Shown here: positions 1-10,810 of the stretch, piece by piece
Numbering within the stretch: position 1 is the stretch's first letter
How the letters are laid out: every line of letters begins with the position of its first letter
NCBI GenBank assembly: GCA_022457065.1
Contig: JAJGBQ010000001.1
Location: 5,022,001 to 5,086,000, forward strand
From: Curvularia sp. ZM96
Lineage: Eukaryota > Ascomycota > Dothideomycetes > Pleosporales > Pleosporaceae
Length of the DNA stretch: 64,000 nucleotides
Direction of reading: 5' to 3'
Program-made: the position numbers and the translations under genes
The notes under the pieces: model-generated
Databases searched by the model: none
Seen by the model: the letters and a program-made list of their open reading frames with translations, nothing else
What the model was told of the DNA's origin: nothing

Positions 1-355
1 CTGTGTCGTATGTTATGTGGGGTATCGAAAGCAATGGGGAATGCTGCTTTGTACGCAAGCCTTCCAGTATATCCAGGGTCTCTTGGTGCACAGTAGCAGA
101 AGGACTGGAGACTGATGAGCGAGCCCCTGAAGCTTCAGACGCATTTTGGGCAGTCCCCTTATAAGCAAAATTATGAGATACCTGAGGTTGAGACTCATCA
201 GGCTTCTTATGCAGGAAAGCTGCGCGTAGATTCTCATTCCGTGAAACTCGTGGTATATGGCAAGCCTCCATTAACGCGAGTTCGTATTCACGTCTAAAAT
301 CTCTCTTACTCCTCCGATTCCCATATTTTGGGCTGTATATAGGTGACATATTCAT
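1..355 (-). CDS. 5' part of an unknown protein gene, cut by the window edge
   Basis: A minus-strand frame is open from an ATG at 355 (a second in-frame ATG lies at 349) to the window edge, about 118 codons, with a stop codon upstream of the first ATG. The predicted N-terminus is basic (residues about 10-25, rich in Arg and Lys) and is followed by a Ser/Ala-rich stretch. No domain is recognised. An AT-rich TATA-like stretch (387-397, read as TTTATTTAAAA on the minus strand) lies about 32 bases upstream. Because the frame never closes inside the window, ORF length is the only support. It could be chance, but the absence of stops over 355 bases at moderate GC and the nearby TATA-like element favour a real gene. 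No introns were identified. Confidence 0.4.
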   Translation of the reverse strand, partial: MNMSPIYSPKYGNRRSKRDFRREYELALMEACHIPRVSRNENLRAAFLHKKPDESQPQVSHNFAYKGTAQNASEASGARSSVSSPSATVHQETLDILEGLRTKQHSPLLSIPHITYDT

Positions 356-1196
356 GGCTAGATGAGAAAGTTGTGGCGATTTGCGCTTTTAAATAAACAG
401 TGCTTGACATTGTGTGCACAATGTCAAGCCACGAAACAGATAGTCTGGTCGAGCAAAAGATGTGGAAACGAGGAACGAAACTGAAACGAAAGGATATATG
501 CTGGACCCAATGGGAAGAGTACCGAGTCAAGGCAGCGACTGGAAAGCTGTGCTGCGAGATGTGGTGAGAGCATTCGAAACGGACAAGCTGTGAATCTCAA
601 AGGAACTCGGAGGTCACCAGACGAGAGCAATCTGCAACTGGCAATACGTGCACCTAGTGATACATACAGCTTTGTTTCAAGATAAGCATTGGTATTTTTG
701 TTCGATTCACTTGCGCCCTTTGCCGGCACCTTCAGTAAAGATTCCAGCATCACGTGATCTTTGCCTGTTCATATTGCTACTTTCGCACCCCTGCTTTCAA
801 CGACACCCAAAGTAACATATTTTGGTGAGAATGACTCACATTCACAAATGGCTGGAGGATGGTTCCTAAAAACAACATGACGTAACAAGATACGGCGAAG
901 TGGGGAAGCCGATCGCGACGAAATTGGGTATGCCAGTGCTATGGCATAGACTCTGGACTCATGTTCGAAAATCAGTTTGATGGGATGCAAAGCCGTCTAT
1001 TCCACGCTATGCAAATCAATAGCTTCTGTAGAAGAAGACATCCAAAACTCATTTAATGTATCATAGGCAAAATATCAACGCCTCTGTAGATAACGCCGTG
1101 TCTGTCAAACTCCATTTTGGGTAACCGGGAGCGCCGTGCAGGTGATCCGCAGGTTGCGGTAGATGATACGAAAACGTCGAACCTCCACTTGGTATA
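356..1196. other. intergenic, no gene seen
   Basis: This stretch lies between the start of the left-edge gene and the stop of the Utp12-domain gene, both on the minus strand. Short open frames occur on both strands, but none shows a domain, a plausible start context or supporting splice signals. It probably holds the promoter of the edge gene and the 3' UTR of the Utp12-domain gene. Confidence 0.5.
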
Positions 1197-2530
1197 TCAA
1201 CGCCGGCTTTTCAGCCCAGCTCTTGCGGCTGTGGATCGCCGTTCTGGTTTCGACTCGTCCTCGCTCTCCGAGGCACCGCCGTCATCCATGTCGTCACTCA
1301 AAGGCTCTGACATGTCATCACCCTCATCATCGTCCGTCTCTTCAGCCTCGTCATCAATAAGATCTTCGTCCGAGCCCTCACTACCTTCGTCCGAAACATC
1401 GTCCATCTCCATGTTCAAGCCCATTTCATCTGAAGAAGAGTCCTCGTCCTCGTCCATCTCCGGGCGCGCCCTCTTTGGGGTTACAGTGGCTCCATCGACC
1501 GACTCATCGTCGGAAACATAATCATCCTGGCCTTCGACATAGATGAGCGCCTCGTCAGCATCGTCGTTGGCCGCTTGGTTTCGTTTCCTGAGGTCAAGCT
1601 GAGCCTGGAGCATATCCAGGCGACCCTTTAGCGACATGAGAGGCATCAGGCCACTCGAGCGCTCCTTCAGAACCTTGTTGAGTGCAGTGAGTTGCTTGAC
1701 AATTTGCGGCTGCGATGCCAGGTAGCCTCCGTGTGCGGCGCTGTGTAGGACTAGAGTCAGTATGCGTGTGTCTTGTGTGCAATGAGGCATGTGGTGGCTT
1801 ACAGGGACCATTGTACCCAAGCCATGAGCATGCCCGCCCGTCCAGGACTCCGGTGTAGGCGCTCGGCCAGTCTCTGCAATAGTGTTCCTACGAGGGGCGA
1901 TGGAAGTCGCTCGACCGTGGCATAGACGGACTCTACATCTACAACCTGCAGGCAAGAGTCGAGGAGCTCCTTGTCGTTTGTACGCAGGGCCTGGGTTAGG
2001 ACGGTTCCGAGAGAGTTTGCGTTGGGGGGTGCAAGCGGGCGGTCTTTAGTCGTGGCTACGGTGCGCTCGGGGTTGGTTTCGAAAGCATCCTCGACGCTGA
2101 TGATACGCGACTCTTGTACGGGCTCGGGAGCCTCTGCGCGCAGGCGGTCGCCAAAAGTGAGATCTTCGTTGTCTTCCTCTGCGGTGCCATTGGCGGCGGG
2201 GGTGTCTTGGTCGATGCTCGTTTGTGCAGCGTCGTCTTGCGCGTCGTCTGAGTCGTCGGCGCTTTCCTCTTCGGCGCTGCTGATTTCGATGACGTCCGCG
2301 TCGGCCATGTGGGCATCGGCAGGTCCCTGGACGGCAGCCGTGGCATCTTGGACCTTTTCAGCGCGCGCATTCTTGATACCGTTGGTTTTGGCCGTGGGCT
2401 TTGGTGCGCTGCCGTTGACTAGCGCCTTGAGACCATTCTGGCGGACAGTGGCAGGCGACTGGGCCAACTTGGCCTTCTTCGCCGGCGGGGCTCGGTCACG
2501 GGAGCGGGGGGTGGACAGCGCAGCGGGCAT
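1197..2530 (-). CDS. Utp12-domain small-subunit processome protein (Utp5/WDR43-like)
   Basis: Exons 2530-1803 and 1740-1197 on the minus strand give 423 residues. The 62-nt intron 1741-1802 (donor GTAAGC, acceptor CACAG) joins the frame cleanly across the conserved tract ending WVQWSL and resuming AAHGGYL. The N-terminal ~190 residues are Ala/Asp/Glu-rich and disordered with a Lys-rich patch. Residues about 195-305 form the helical Utp12 (WDR43 C-terminal) domain found in U3 snoRNP proteins. The C-terminus is a long Asp/Glu/Ser acidic tail ending in a basic RRSTAARAGLKSRR. Such proteins act in the nucleolus in 18S pre-rRNA processing. There are no WD40 repeats, so this is the short filamentous-fungal form rather than a full yeast Utp5. 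The start at 2530 was chosen because the upstream in-frame residues look like untranslated leader. The family call is good; the exact orthology is less certain. Confidence 0.82.
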
Positions 2531-3840
2531 GGTGAAGGCGCTCTTGACTGGCGTGCGGTCGGTGTGGGAGGTCAATTGCGGTGCGAGCAAGCGTGGTCGA
2601 GGCCGTGATGCTTCAAGGCTGGAGCAGCACGCGCAGAGATGCAAGTGGTCGCAAAAAATTTGGATGAGCGGATTAGCCACCCCTGCACGCACGGGCCTCT
2701 GTGGCAGGGATCATGGGTACGGTGTAGTAGCTGACCGGCGGGCGTTGCTGGCAGGCTGGGGATCGGAGGCAGCAGCACGCAGACGGCGGCGGCGGCAAGG
2801 CAGCAGGCAGCGGATGCGCAGCGCGAGGGTGCAGCGAGAGAGAGTGCGCGCGGCGGCGAGAGGGTGCAGCGGTGCGGGCGTGGGCGTGGGCGCTGCGAAA
2901 GGTGGTGCAATGGTGGGCAAGGACACGTACCCCGTCCCGGTTAGTGGCAGGTCAGGGGCTGCTGCGAGGCTTGGCCTCGGAGATGGAAGGGCCGGGCTAC
3001 TTAACCCCAATGCCTCTCCTCTCGCGTCTGTCTTCGACGTTCTTGCGTCCATTGTCCTGATCTGCCTCCAATCAATACGCGCCTGCTCGCCTGCTCCCGA
3101 TCACCCGTCACCCGCCCACGCCTTACTCGCACCCCGCCACCCTCGACCCCTCGCCAGGCTCCGCGCTCCCACGCTCCAGGCTGCGCTGCACGCAATCCCC
3201 CGCCGTGTCGGTTGTCTTGTCTTGATAATCCACGCCGCCCATCCCCCGTCTGCTGCGCCCGCCCTGCACTAGCCGTCGGAGCACCCAGCCCGACGTCACC
3301 ATCCGTGCGCACCCTCCACCGTCCATCGCCAGCCACTGCGCTCGTGGGCCTTGCCAGTGTTTGGTCTTGGTGTTGCTGTCGCTCCCTCTGCCCGCCTGCA
3401 ACCAGACGAGCCCGCCTTTGTCCTCGCCCCTCGTGCCCACGCGCCCCACCATTGTCGCGTCGGCCCTCTCACAGGCGGCTGTACAAAGCCCGGCTTAGCT
3501 CCGACCGCCGCGGCTGCTCTTCACCACCGCGCCGCCGCCACCTGGTACGTAATCACGTGCGTTTCAGCCTCCCCAGCATATATGCTCGTCTTGCTGCCCC
3601 TCTCTCGTCCCTCGTGTTTGCTCCCCACGCTAGTTTCACCTGCCCAGCCCCACTCCTATCACCGACGCGTCCACACTCCATCCTGTTGCCCGTCACAACC
3701 ATCATCACGCGTCTACTGTGCCGTCGCGTGCACGCGCACTCTCCACCGCAGTCGCTAACAAGCCCAGATTGGCAACACCCTCCAATAGCCGTCCTTCCTT
3801 GTCAGCCGCGCGCAAACTCGACTTTCCCTTTCATGGCCCT
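2531..3840. promoter_or_regulatory. divergent promoter region, Utp12-domain gene / BET gene
   Basis: About 1.3 kb separates the two divergent start codons. The BET-proximal half (about 3050-3840) is strongly pyrimidine-rich on the plus strand, typical of fungal core promoters and leaders. A palindromic CACGTG E-box lies near 3554-3559. Open frames here are long only because the DNA is GC-rich and lacks stops; none has domain support. Confidence 0.5.
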
Positions 3841-6570
3841 ATGGCAGTAATGACCTCGCCTGCTGTCGACAAAACTTCCTTGGACCTGAAGGTGAGCGCT
3901 TTTGCGCCGGCAGACGCCATGGCAGTCGACACCGAAACAAATGGGTAAGTCGCCCTCTGCACCCCGCCGCGCCTGCTTCCCGGTGCCCTCCGCCTTGCGC
4001 AATGCATATTAACATCTTGCAGTGTGCACGACGTGCTCTTTGACGATTCGGAAACCAATACCAAAGTCGCTGAAGATCCCGCGCCACCGAAGCCGACAGT
4101 CAACGGAAACCACACAGAAATGGACACGTCAGAGCCTGCTGTCGAGCCCACGACCAACGTTTCATCTGGAATCGAAGGCGTCGCGCAGTACGTGCCAGAC
4201 AACCAGCAAGACATCAATTCATTGTTCGGTGACTCGGATGTTGGCACGAGCGTAACAAACGCTATCGAAGCACCTACCTCGGATGTACGCGACGAGCCAG
4301 CACCGGCCCCACAGCCGTCTGCAGCGACCCAAGAGACGAGCGCCAGCACACAGGAAGTGCCTGAGACTCAGATTCCGCCCAAAGAAGAGGTGCCAGCTAC
4401 AGATAGCATGGATATGTCTGCTGATGCACCCGAATCCCAATCTGCAGAGGCTTCTGGCGCGCCCACGAAACCCATGGACGAATTGACGATCAAGACTAGT
4501 GCGGATGAGGCTACTGCGCCTACCGCATCTACCCAATCACCGGCAATCATGGACCGTGAAATGGAAGACGCGCCGTCGTCCGGCAAAGTGCGCCCGCGCG
4601 AAGATGACGACGATGATGTTCCCGACGCAAAGCGCACAAAGACTGATGACGAACCGGGCACCCAGGCTGACACTAAGCCACCCGTCATGCCGAATCAGAC
4701 CGAGCAGACCAACGGCAACAGTGTTACACCAGGCCCAGCATCTGACTCTGCGCAGGAAGCATCCGGCGTCCACAAGGCAGTCGATTGGGAGGAATGGCCG
4801 ACAACGCCCATGACGGAGGTTCAAAACAAATTTTTGCTGGAGCGGATACGGAATACAAAGAAGATCAAGGTGTCGCTAGCGTTTAAGGATCCTGTTGACC
4901 CGGTAGCGCTCAACATCCCAACTTACTATGACGTTGTCAAGCACCCCATGGATTTGACCACCATGGAGGCCAAGTTGAAGGAGAAAAAGTACACGTATGT
5001 GAGGGATTTCATGGCAGATCTTGATCAGATGATTACCAACAGCGAACTATTCAACAACAAACAGCACCCTGTCACACAAGCAGGATACAATCTACGAGCT
5101 TACTTTTTGAAGGGCATGGGTAAGATGCCCCGGGGCGCTGCAGCCGAAGAGCCACCCAAGCCAGCAAAGGCCAAGAAGCCGACGGTGAACACGGCGCAGA
5201 AGGCTAGGCGTGAGTCTCGCGTCGCACCGCCCAATGTCAAGTCTCCAGCCGCTCCCACGCCTGCGGCAACCTCGCCACAGGCTGCTTGGCCGCTGCAACA
5301 GGATGGCACTCCGCTCATTCGCCGCGATTCGTCTACTACTGACGGCCGGCCCAAGCGGGAAATCCACAGGCCCTCCAAGGACCTGCCCTATGCGAATGCT
5401 AAGCCCAGAAGGAAGAAGTTCCAACAGGAGCTCAAGTTCTGCGAGTCTGTAATCACGGAGCTCATGAAGCCAAAGTACAGCACTCTTACTTACCCCTTTG
5501 TGACTCCAGTGGATCCAGTGGCTCTCAACATTCCTTCTTACCTCAAAATCATCAAGAAGCCTATGGACTTTGGCACCATTGAGAAGAACCTCAAAAACGG
5601 CGTCTACCAAAGTGCAAAGGATTTCTATGCTGATTGCCAGCTCGTGTTCCAAAACTGCTACAAATTCAATCCCGAGGGCGACGCCGTCAATCAGATGGGC
5701 CACAAGCTCGAGGAGCTTTTTGATAGTCTCTGGAAAGAGAAGGCTGACTGGCTCGCCCAGCATGCGCCTCCTCCTGAGCATTCTCCTAGCGAACTCTACT
5801 CTGATGAGGAAGAGGAAGAGGAAGAAGAGGAGGAGGAGATGGATCCTGCCCATGCCCAATTTCTTGCTATTCAGCAGCAGATTGCACAACTGAACGCGAC
5901 TGCGCAGCAGCTACTGCAACAGCAGACGAACGCCAAGCGTGCCTCGCCCAAGCTGCCCGGCAAGAAAAAGAAGAGTGGGCAACCCACCAAGAGGAAGAGC
6001 TTGCCTCTGGCTGTGCCACCTCCAGCCAAGCCCATCAAGAGCGCGCCTGCCAAGAAGGTAAAGGCGCCTGCGCCTCTGACTTTTGCCCAAAAGCAGGAAA
6101 TCTCAGAAGGCATCAGCACTCTCGGAGACGCTGAGATGCGCCGTGCGGTTCAAATCATCCGCAACGGATGCCCGCATCTGGCCAACGTCAATGACGACGA
6201 GATGGAGCTGGACATGGACGAGATCAATGACGACACGCTCCGGGAGCTGTTGAGGTTCATCAAGTCTTTGCGCGGTCCGAAAGGGGGTGTGGTAGCCGAT
6301 GACGATTTCGAGCCACCAAGGCCCGTGTCCAAGCAGACGACGAATCGGCCCAAGAAGAACAAGCCAATGGGCAAGTCGGAACAGGAAGACAACATGCGCA
6401 AGATCCAAGAAAAGCTGCAGTCCTTCCAGGGCGGTGCATCGGGATCCAGCCAGTCTCCACCTGGTGAGTTGTCAGTGCTTGTTCGGCGTGATCATGTACT
6501 AACCTCTGCAGTGCACGATGCATCCAGCGACGACGACGAGTCGAGCGGCTCTGAAAGCGAGGAAGAGTAA
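3841..6570 (+). CDS. BDF1: BET-family double-bromodomain transcription factor (Bdf1-like)
   Basis: Exons 3841-3944, 4023-6463 and 6512-6570 give 867 residues. Intron 1 (3945-4022) has GTAAGT and TTGCAG; intron 2 (6464-6511, 48 nt) has GTGAGT, a perfect TACTAAC branch site and CTGCAG. The N-terminal ~290 residues are acidic and low-complexity with a bipartite basic patch. Bromodomain 1 spans about 300-405 and bromodomain 2 about 506-605; the latter holds the acetyl-lysine-binding Asn in CYKFNP. A Glu run (about 628-640) follows, then Lys-rich segments and an NET/ET domain at about 719-785 beginning TFAQKQEISEGI. The C-terminus is a phospho-acceptor-like SSDDDESSGSESEEE. This order matches fungal Bdf1, which reads acetylated H4 and links chromatin to TFIID. 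The ATG at 3841 gives the first compact N-terminus; ATG 3850 is an alternative. Confidence 0.92.
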
Positions 6571-8018
6571 ATCTCTTCAGCAACACCGTCTTGTTTCCGC
6601 GTGACCTGCTTCGTCTGCCATGCCCTGTTCTGCCCTGCTCTGCCCTGCGTGTTTGATGATTGGTCCAGTTTTCATCACTTCTCTTCCCTGCATGACATGA
6701 ACAGTCTTGAGCTTTTTGGTACGGCCGATCAGGCATCGCTGCCGATTTACCAAAGGGCTGAAGCCGAAGGTTAGTGCGTGCCTAATACCTGCGCGCCTCG
6801 GCACACTCACCATTGCACGCCATCCATCTCATGCTCGCATACACATCGATTGTATAGTATTCTCTTCCCCACCGACCTTCCTCTCTAGAGGTGCCTTTTT
6901 TAATGGCACCATGCCGACAATGGATTACGAGTGACGACGAGGTTTGTCTTTTCTGGTGGTCCGTTTAGTTGAGGACATGGGGCTGCTCCTTGTAACCAGC
7001 ATTTGGCGCGTGGTGTGGTAGTTCAAAAACGGAGGACATGTCGACTAGGATTTTGCTGTATGAATACGCTGCGCGAGTCGGCAGCCAGAACAAAATGCAA
7101 ATAATTTCTTCCAAGCTGTGCGTCGTGTAGTATGCGTGGGTGCGTTGCGTTACATGCTTCTTTAGCCAACTCTTTTATCCGGTCCAGTGCTTTGGAGTGT
7201 GGATATGTAGCGAAGGATCTTATCATCAGGCCGTAAATGGGAGACGTGTGTACATGGGCTTGTACAGAGATGGCGATGAAGGTGGCGTGTGCCAGCCAGC
7301 CATCATGTGCTGGGCCGTGTTCGGGGTTGGATTGGCTGCATGCATGAGCATCTCGTCAGGGGTTGCATATCGCGTCAGGGTGAGGAAGCCGCCGGTGGTT
7401 GATCGGGCGAGGAAGTGCCGAGGGGTGACGGGCGGTGCAAAGACCAGTCTTGTATGACCAACATGTCGTGCGTCGCTGTTCGTGGGGTATATGTAGTCTG
7501 AGAGAGGGCGCGATCGGGTACTGTGTGTTCTGTTGGTTATTCTGTGTGCAAGTGTGCAAGTGTGCAGCGTCAGCGCTGTGTGACGGCAGCGGACAAGCGG
7601 CGCCAGGGAGAAGGAAGGACACGACAGTCGAAGACGCAGGCAGACGACGAACTCGGGCTGGAGGAGTAGAAGCGATGGCCCAGAGGGTCTAAGAAGAAGA
7701 TATTGGTGTAACGTGTACAGAGCGGGAGAGAGAGAAAGAAGGGTCGTCTGGGAACCGTGGCTGGCCTGTTTCTGCGAGCGGAGGTGGAGGGTGGGGAATC
7801 GGCGCGGGTGACCTGAGTGTGCTGCTGTGGTGAGCAGCCGGCGCGCTAGCTGTGGCTTTCGCGAACTGCCTGCCTCGCCCAAAACTTCGAGCTTCAAGAC
7901 ACGCCAAACAAGACGCGCCCAGCTACATCCACCCATCCTCTCCACCCAAACGAAACCGGTCTCCGTCCCAGTAAACCCGTTCTGTTCCCAACGTAATTGA
8001 CCTCTTGCGACTGCCAAA
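6571..8018. other. intergenic between BET gene and RVB2, no gene seen
   Basis: About 1.4 kb. It contains the 3' region of the BET gene (pyrimidine-rich, with repeated tgccctg near 6619-6652) and the promoter of RVB2. Frames on the minus strand up to 289 codons exist, but their predicted proteins are low-complexity with no recognisable domain and they overlap open frames on the other strand. Confidence 0.5.
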
Positions 8019-9507
8019 ATGACGACGGTGCCGGTCAGCGAAGTCAAGAGTACGCAAGACCGCTCGTCGAGGACCGCGGCGCATTCCCACATCAAAGGCC
8101 TAGGGCTGTCAAGCGATGGGCGCGCAACTCCTTCAGCGGGAGGCTTCGTTGGTCAGGCTGCAGCTCGAGAGGTACTTGATGGCCCCGGTACATATACATT
8201 CTCGGTACTAACTACCACAGGCATGCGGTCTGGTCGTTGACCTTGTCAAGGCAAAGAAGATGTCTGGTAAAGCTGTGCTGCTCGCAGGCGGACCTGGAAC
8301 TGGAAAGACTGCATTGGCATTAGCCGTAAGCCAGGAACTGGGCACAAAGGTTCCCTTCTGCCCCATTGTCGGCAGCGAGATCTACTCTGCAGAGGTCAAG
8401 AAGACAGAAGCGCTCATGGAGAACTTCAGGAGAGCTATTGGTACATATCCTGTCCCCGTTGCTCTGAAGCGTGCTAACCCTCCGCCCATAGGCCTGCGCG
8501 TCAAGGAAACAAAGGAAGTTTACGAAGGCGAAGTGACCGAACTCACTCCAGAAGAAGCTGAGAACCCGCTCGGAGGCTACGGCCGCACCATCTCGCATCT
8601 CCTCATCACCCTCAAGTCCGCCAAGGGCACAAAGAAGCTGCGACTCGACCCATCCATCTACGAGGCCATACAAAAGGAGCGCGTACGCTTGGGCGACGTC
8701 ATTTACATCGAAGCCAACACAGGCGCTGTGAAGCGCGTCGGGCGATCAGACGCTTACGCGACCGAGTTCGATCTCGAGGCCGAGGAGTATGTGCCTATAC
8801 CAAAGGGCGACGTGCACAAGAAGAAGGAGATTGTCCAGGATGTGACACTGCATGACTTGGACGTTGCGAATGCGCGACCGCAGGGAGGCCAGGATATCAT
8901 GAGCATGATGGGCCAGCTGATGAAGCCAAAGAAGACGGAGATTACAGAAAAGCTGCGGTTGGAGATCAACAAGGTGGTCAACAAGTACATTGACCAAGGC
9001 ATCGCCGACCTGGTACCTGGTGTTCTCTTCATTGATGAGGTTCACATGCTCGACCTAGAAGCTTTCACCTTCCTCAACCGCGCGCTCGAATCGCCCCTCT
9101 CGCCCCTCGTTATCCTCGCATCGAACCGCGGCAACACACACATCCGCGGCGGCTCCAACCTGCCTCCATCCGCACACGGCATCCCGACAGATTTGCTTGC
9201 GCGACTTCTCATCATCCCAACACACCCATACAGCCCTGCGGAAATCAGCTCCATCATCAGCACACGTGTCACGACAGAGAAGCTCAACATCTCGGCGGCC
9301 GCAAAGGACAAGGTCAGCGCCTTGGGAGAGAAGATTAGTCTGCGCTATGCGCTGCAACTGCTTGCACCCGCCAGCGTACTGGCAGAAGTAAACGGACGCG
9401 AGAACAAGCAGATTGAAGTCGAGGATGTAGACGAGTGTCAGGACCTTTTCTTGGATGCGCGAAGAAGTGCGCAAGCATTGGGCGAATCGAATGGATATAT
9501 CGCGTAG
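8019..9507 (+). CDS. RVB2: RuvB-like AAA+ ATPase 2 (Rvb2/Reptin)
   Basis: Exons 8019-8171, 8221-8440 and 8492-9507 give 462 residues, the family's usual length. Intron 1 (8172-8220, GTACTT...CACAG, branch TACTAAC) and intron 2 (8441-8491, 51 nt, branch GCTAAC) restore the conserved sequences AAREACGLVVDL and RRAIGLRVKETKE. The N-terminal AHSHIKGLGL is diagnostic of the Rvb2 rather than the Rvb1 branch. Walker A (GGPGTGKT) lies near residue 75 and Walker B (LFIDEVHMLD) near 302; between them is the OB-fold insertion typical of RuvB-like proteins. Rvb2 forms hetero-hexamers with Rvb1 in the INO80, SWR1, R2TP and ASTRA complexes, acting in chromatin remodelling and snoRNP assembly. The start ATG at 8019 is the first in the right frame and gives the expected N-terminus. 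Confidence 0.96.
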
Positions 9508-10276
9508 GGAGGGAGTGGTGTAGTTGTAAATTTATATAAGACTAAGCCTGGCGTTTGGATGTAAGAGGACACTCCAGCTGGGGCAGCGTTGCTGGAATCT
9601 TAGGGAGCAACGCTTATTTTTGGTTTCCTCTTTGACTTGTCATTTCCTAAGAAAAAAATACATATAGATGAAATGTGATAACTGGGTAATATGATGTTAC
9701 GGCAGACTTGACCTTGGTATGTGGAAAAGGCGTCGTTGGGAAGATGCAGATTGTATGTGAAGTAATGTTCAAAATGATGTTCTAGTATTTGCTTCGATAG
9801 GCTGGAGAGTAGACATGTACCTCTTATCTGGCGGATGGATACAAACAAGTCTTGCTTGAATATGAGAAGAGACGAAGACGTACCGTGTTTGACGAAGCAG
9901 TTCTGCTGAAGCGAGGGCTATTCTACACGTCATGGAAACAAAATCGTGGGAAATATGGAAACTAAAATCAGCGGCTTGAGTTGCCCTTTGCATAATAGCA
10001 ACAGACGAGTACTTTCAACATGTACTCTGAGTACAATTGAGCGTCGGGTACTTACGGAACAGACTCTCGGGATGGCAAGACGCAGGTTCCTGCCAAGGAC
10101 GTGTTGCCACTCGCCCGTTTTCCGATTGGCTGCGCCGCCATCTTCAAATCATAGAAAGACAGAGAAGATCGTGTTCTTCTTTTATTAATATATCACGAGC
10201 TTGCCTTCAAAGTCACTGGCTACGGTTACAAAGAACCGAATCGCGACACCTACTTGTATCATCATCACCTACCATA
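9508..10276. other. intergenic between RVB2 and the SDH assembly factor, no gene seen
   Basis: The first ~400 bases are AT-richer and look like 3' UTR and terminator of RVB2. The last ~150 bases before 10277 form the leader of the following gene, whose frame is open upstream to 10037 without a better start. Confidence 0.5.
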
Positions 10277-10810
10277 ATGTCTACTACGATGCGAGTCTTT
10301 GGCCGTGTGCCCCGGCAGCTGTCGCGGCGCTCATTCAGCATGACTACACGCAGCGCGCTCGCAGCACCGTTTGGCTCTGGTCCGGCGCCCCCACGGCTGC
10401 CCAAGGAAGAGCAGGAAATTTTCGAGAAGCTGCAGCGACAAAGTACCGGGGCTTTTAGCACGCCTAGAGAGAGCGACGAAGCACCATCGTCAACACCCAA
10501 TGTACGCATTCAGGTCAACCAATCGCCCGACTCATCGTCGTCGTCGTCGTCGTCGTCGTCGACGTCGTCCTCTCGCCCGCAAATCAATCAGTCACCCGAT
10601 GCGAGCAAAGAACCGGAGATCCGGTTCGAGAATGGCAAGGAAATAAGGAAAGGAGAGGAGTTTCACCCTAATATGCGGAGAGGCGCGCCGCCCGAGTTTG
10701 AGGGCGACGTCAACCCCAAAACCGGAGAAGTGGGTGGGCCTAAGAACGAACCCCTACGGTGGGGACATGGAGGGGACTGGAGCTACAACGGCAGGGTGAC
10801 AGATTTTTAG
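10277..10810 (+). CDS. SDH8: succinate dehydrogenase assembly factor 4, mitochondrial (Sdh8/SDHAF4)
   Basis: A single exon of 177 residues. The N-terminus (MRVFGRVPRQLSRRSFSMTT region) is Arg/Ser-rich without acidic residues, as expected of a mitochondrial targeting sequence. The C-terminus carries the SDHAF4 (DUF1674) signature, with FEGDVNPKTGEVGGPKNEPLR followed by WGHGGDWSYNGRVTDF at the extreme end. The family binds flavinylated Sdh1 in the matrix and protects it during complex II assembly. The central ~60 residues are an expanded low-complexity linker including ten consecutive Ser encoded by a TCG microsatellite, flanked by two copies of an INQSPD-like hexapeptide (VNQSPD and INQSPD). 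The family is usually shorter; the extra length is in this linker. Confidence 0.9.
   Translation: MSTTMRVFGRVPRQLSRRSFSMTTRSALAAPFGSGPAPPRLPKEEQEIFEKLQRQSTGAFSTPRESDEAPSSTPNVRIQVNQSPDSSSSSSSSSSTSSSRPQINQSPDASKEPEIRFENGKEIRKGEEFHPNMRRGAPPEFEGDVNPKTGEVGGPKNEPLRWGHGGDWSYNGRVTDF
10535..10561 (+). repeat. (TCG)9 microsatellite, coding
   Basis: Nine perfect TCG units in frame within the SDH assembly factor gene, encoding poly-Ser. Copy number is likely to vary between strains. Confidence 0.95.

Noticed and set aside
1971..3272. 433-codon plus-strand open frame
   Set aside because: It is antisense to the Utp12-domain gene over its first half and reads through GC-rich promoter DNA; composition is Arg/Ala/Ser-biased without a domain.
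7226..8095. 289-codon minus-strand open frame upstream of RVB2
   Set aside because: Overlaps the RVB2 start on the opposite strand, Leu/Arg/Ser/His-biased, no domain; most likely promoter DNA.
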